A stretch of 8,904 nucleotides of DNA from Bacteroidales bacterium. Its GTDB lineage: Bacteria > Bacteroidota > Bacteroidia > Bacteroidales > BM520. The DNA is taken from assembly GCA_023230285.1 (NCBI GenBank), contig JALNXP010000084.1:1-8904 (forward strand), in the 5' to 3' direction. The notes beneath the pieces were generated by a model. The model was not told where the DNA came from and ran no database searches. It saw only the letters and a list, made by a program, of their open reading frames with translations. The translations under genes were made by a program, and so were the position numbers. Positions 8,439-8,904 of this stretch are shown here, piece by piece (position 1 is the stretch's first letter; every line of letters starts with the position of its first letter).

Positions 8439-8470
8439 GTCAATATTCATGATTAATCGATAAAAATAAT

Positions 8471-8478
8471 TACTTTTG
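8471..8478 (+). promoter_or_regulatory. -7 promoter box upstream of fabG
   Basis: TACTTTTG (8471-8478) matches the TAnnTTTG consensus and is followed by CA. Transcription would start about 8485, giving a leader of roughly 80 nt before the fabG ATG. The -33 position is weak (CATG near 8448-8451). It faces away from the permease promoter box. Confidence 0.6.
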
Positions 8479-8496
8479 CAGTTTTAAAATTAATGG

Positions 8497-8541
8497 ACGG
8501 CGAAAATAAGTCAGTTGAATGTTAAAAATTAGCCGTTTTTT
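8497..8541 (+). promoter_or_regulatory. possible stem and T-run in the fabG leader
   Basis: ACGGC (8497-8501) can pair with GCCGT (8532-8536), and a run of six T's begins at 8536 (8536-8541). The 30-nt loop also encloses most of a 10-codon ATG reading frame (8493-8525, M-D-G-E-N-K-S-V-E-C). The layout resembles a leader attenuator, but the stem is short, the loop long, and chance is a fair explanation. Confidence 0.2.
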
Positions 8542-8565
8542 GTTTAATACTTAAATTTTTATATT

Positions 8566-8904
8566 ATGTTGTTGGAAAACAAAAATGCGATTATTACCGG
8601 AGGTGCTCGCGGAATAGGTAAGGCAATAGCAGTTAAATTTGCTACTGAAGGTGCTAATATTGCTATTATTGATCTTAAGTATGATGATAACTTGGTTGCC
8701 GTGGAGAAAGAAATTTCAGAATTAGGAGTCAAGTGCAAAGTTTATGCAGCCAATGTCGCAAATATGGAAGCAGGTACAACTGTGGTTAACAAGATAGCCG
8801 AAGATTTTGGAACAATAGACGTTTTGGTTAATAATGCAGGAATTACTCGTGATAAACTTATAATGAGAATGAACGAAGAAGATTGGGACGCAGTTATAAA
8901 TGTA
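8566..8904 (+). CDS. fabG: 3-oxoacyl-[ACP] reductase FabG (5' part, cut by window end)
   Basis: The first 113 codons of a short-chain dehydrogenase run off the right edge; a full FabG is about 245-250 residues. It would reduce 3-oxoacyl-ACP to 3-hydroxyacyl-ACP in fatty-acid elongation in the cytoplasm. The nucleotide-binding loop is TGGARGIG (11-18), a second-strand acidic residue is D36, the adenine-ring residue is N63, and NNAG is at 89-92. The following ITRDKLIMRMNEEDWDAVINV is characteristic of FabG rather than other SDRs, and N112 is the structural active-site Asn. The catalytic Ser-Tyr-Lys triad lies beyond the window. The ATG at 8566 gives the typical MLLENKNAIITGG start; it has an A/T-rich upstream without Shine-Dalgarno. 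It is transcribed divergently from the permease operon, with a consensus -7 box about 90 nt upstream. Confidence 0.9.
   Translation, partial: MLLENKNAIITGGARGIGKAIAVKFATEGANIAIIDLKYDDNLVAVEKEISELGVKCKVYAANVANMEAGTTVVNKIAEDFGTIDVLVNNAGITRDKLIMRMNEEDWDAVINV

Larger units (their letters stand above)
8429..8480. repeat. 10-bp inverted repeat formed by two facing -7 boxes
   Basis: TGCAAAAGTA (8429-8438) and TACTTTTGCA (8471-8480) are perfect inverted copies separated by 32 bp of A+T-rich DNA. Each copy is a consensus Bacteroidota -7 box reading away from the other, so the repeat is explained by divergent promoters; a dimeric regulator site is a possible but unsupported alternative. Confidence 0.7.

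Noticed and set aside
8493..8525. Ten-codon ATG reading frame in the fabG leader as a gene
   Set aside because: Too short to support coding, with no conservation evidence; noted only as part of the leader.
1..8904. A defence, mobile or otherwise novel multi-gene system
   Set aside because: All seven main genes belong to recognisable housekeeping or envelope families; no transposase, integrase, nuclease, toxin, reverse transcriptase, CRISPR repeats or direct repeats of note were seen on either strand.

Overview
The window reads as ordinary chromosomal DNA from a member of the Bacteroidota, most likely order Bacteroidales. The evidence is threefold. (i) The LepA, HisS, FabG and LptF/G-type proteins resemble remembered Bacteroidales versions rather than proteobacterial ones, for example [13 protein letters not shown] in HisS and an enlarged soluble domain in the permease. 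(ii) Start codons are preceded by A/T-rich stretches rather than Shine-Dalgarno sequences. (iii) Three gene starts carry the Bacteroidota sigma-ABfr -7 box, TAnnTTTG, here always as TAYYTTTGCA. The DNA is A+T-rich throughout. No frameshifted gene, mobile element, CRISPR array, tRNA or rRNA is visible.

Left half, plus strand: the last few codons of a possible upstream gene (ends 23), then lepA (EF4, 33-1820), a GT-B fold glycosyltransferase with its own promoter (1907-3082), and hisS (histidyl-tRNA synthetase, 3141-4487). Right half, minus strand, read from the right: an LptF/LptG-family permease (8412-6970), a second related glycosyltransferase (6958-5750) and mtaB (tRNA ms2t6A37 methylthiotransferase, 5757-4498). 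These three are tightly packed, with an 11-nt gap and then an 8-nt overlap, and look like one operon. The two blocks converge at 4487/4498, where a small palindrome contains both stop codons. At the right edge fabG (from 8566, plus strand, cut by the window end) diverges from the permease gene across a 153-bp region with two facing -7 boxes.

Functionally the window mixes translation quality genes (lepA, hisS, mtaB) with envelope genes (two glycosyltransferases, an LPS-export-type permease) and fatty-acid synthesis (fabG). Each convergent block pairs one glycosyltransferase with translation/tRNA genes. No coherent novel system is supported. The points most worth checking are the permease start codon (a TTG that lies inside a promoter box versus a GTG 21 nt downstream), the shared stop-codon palindrome, the divergent promoter pair, and the pair of glycosyltransferases that lack the first glutamate of the usual EX7E motif. 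There is no gene-free stretch longer than about 150 bp.
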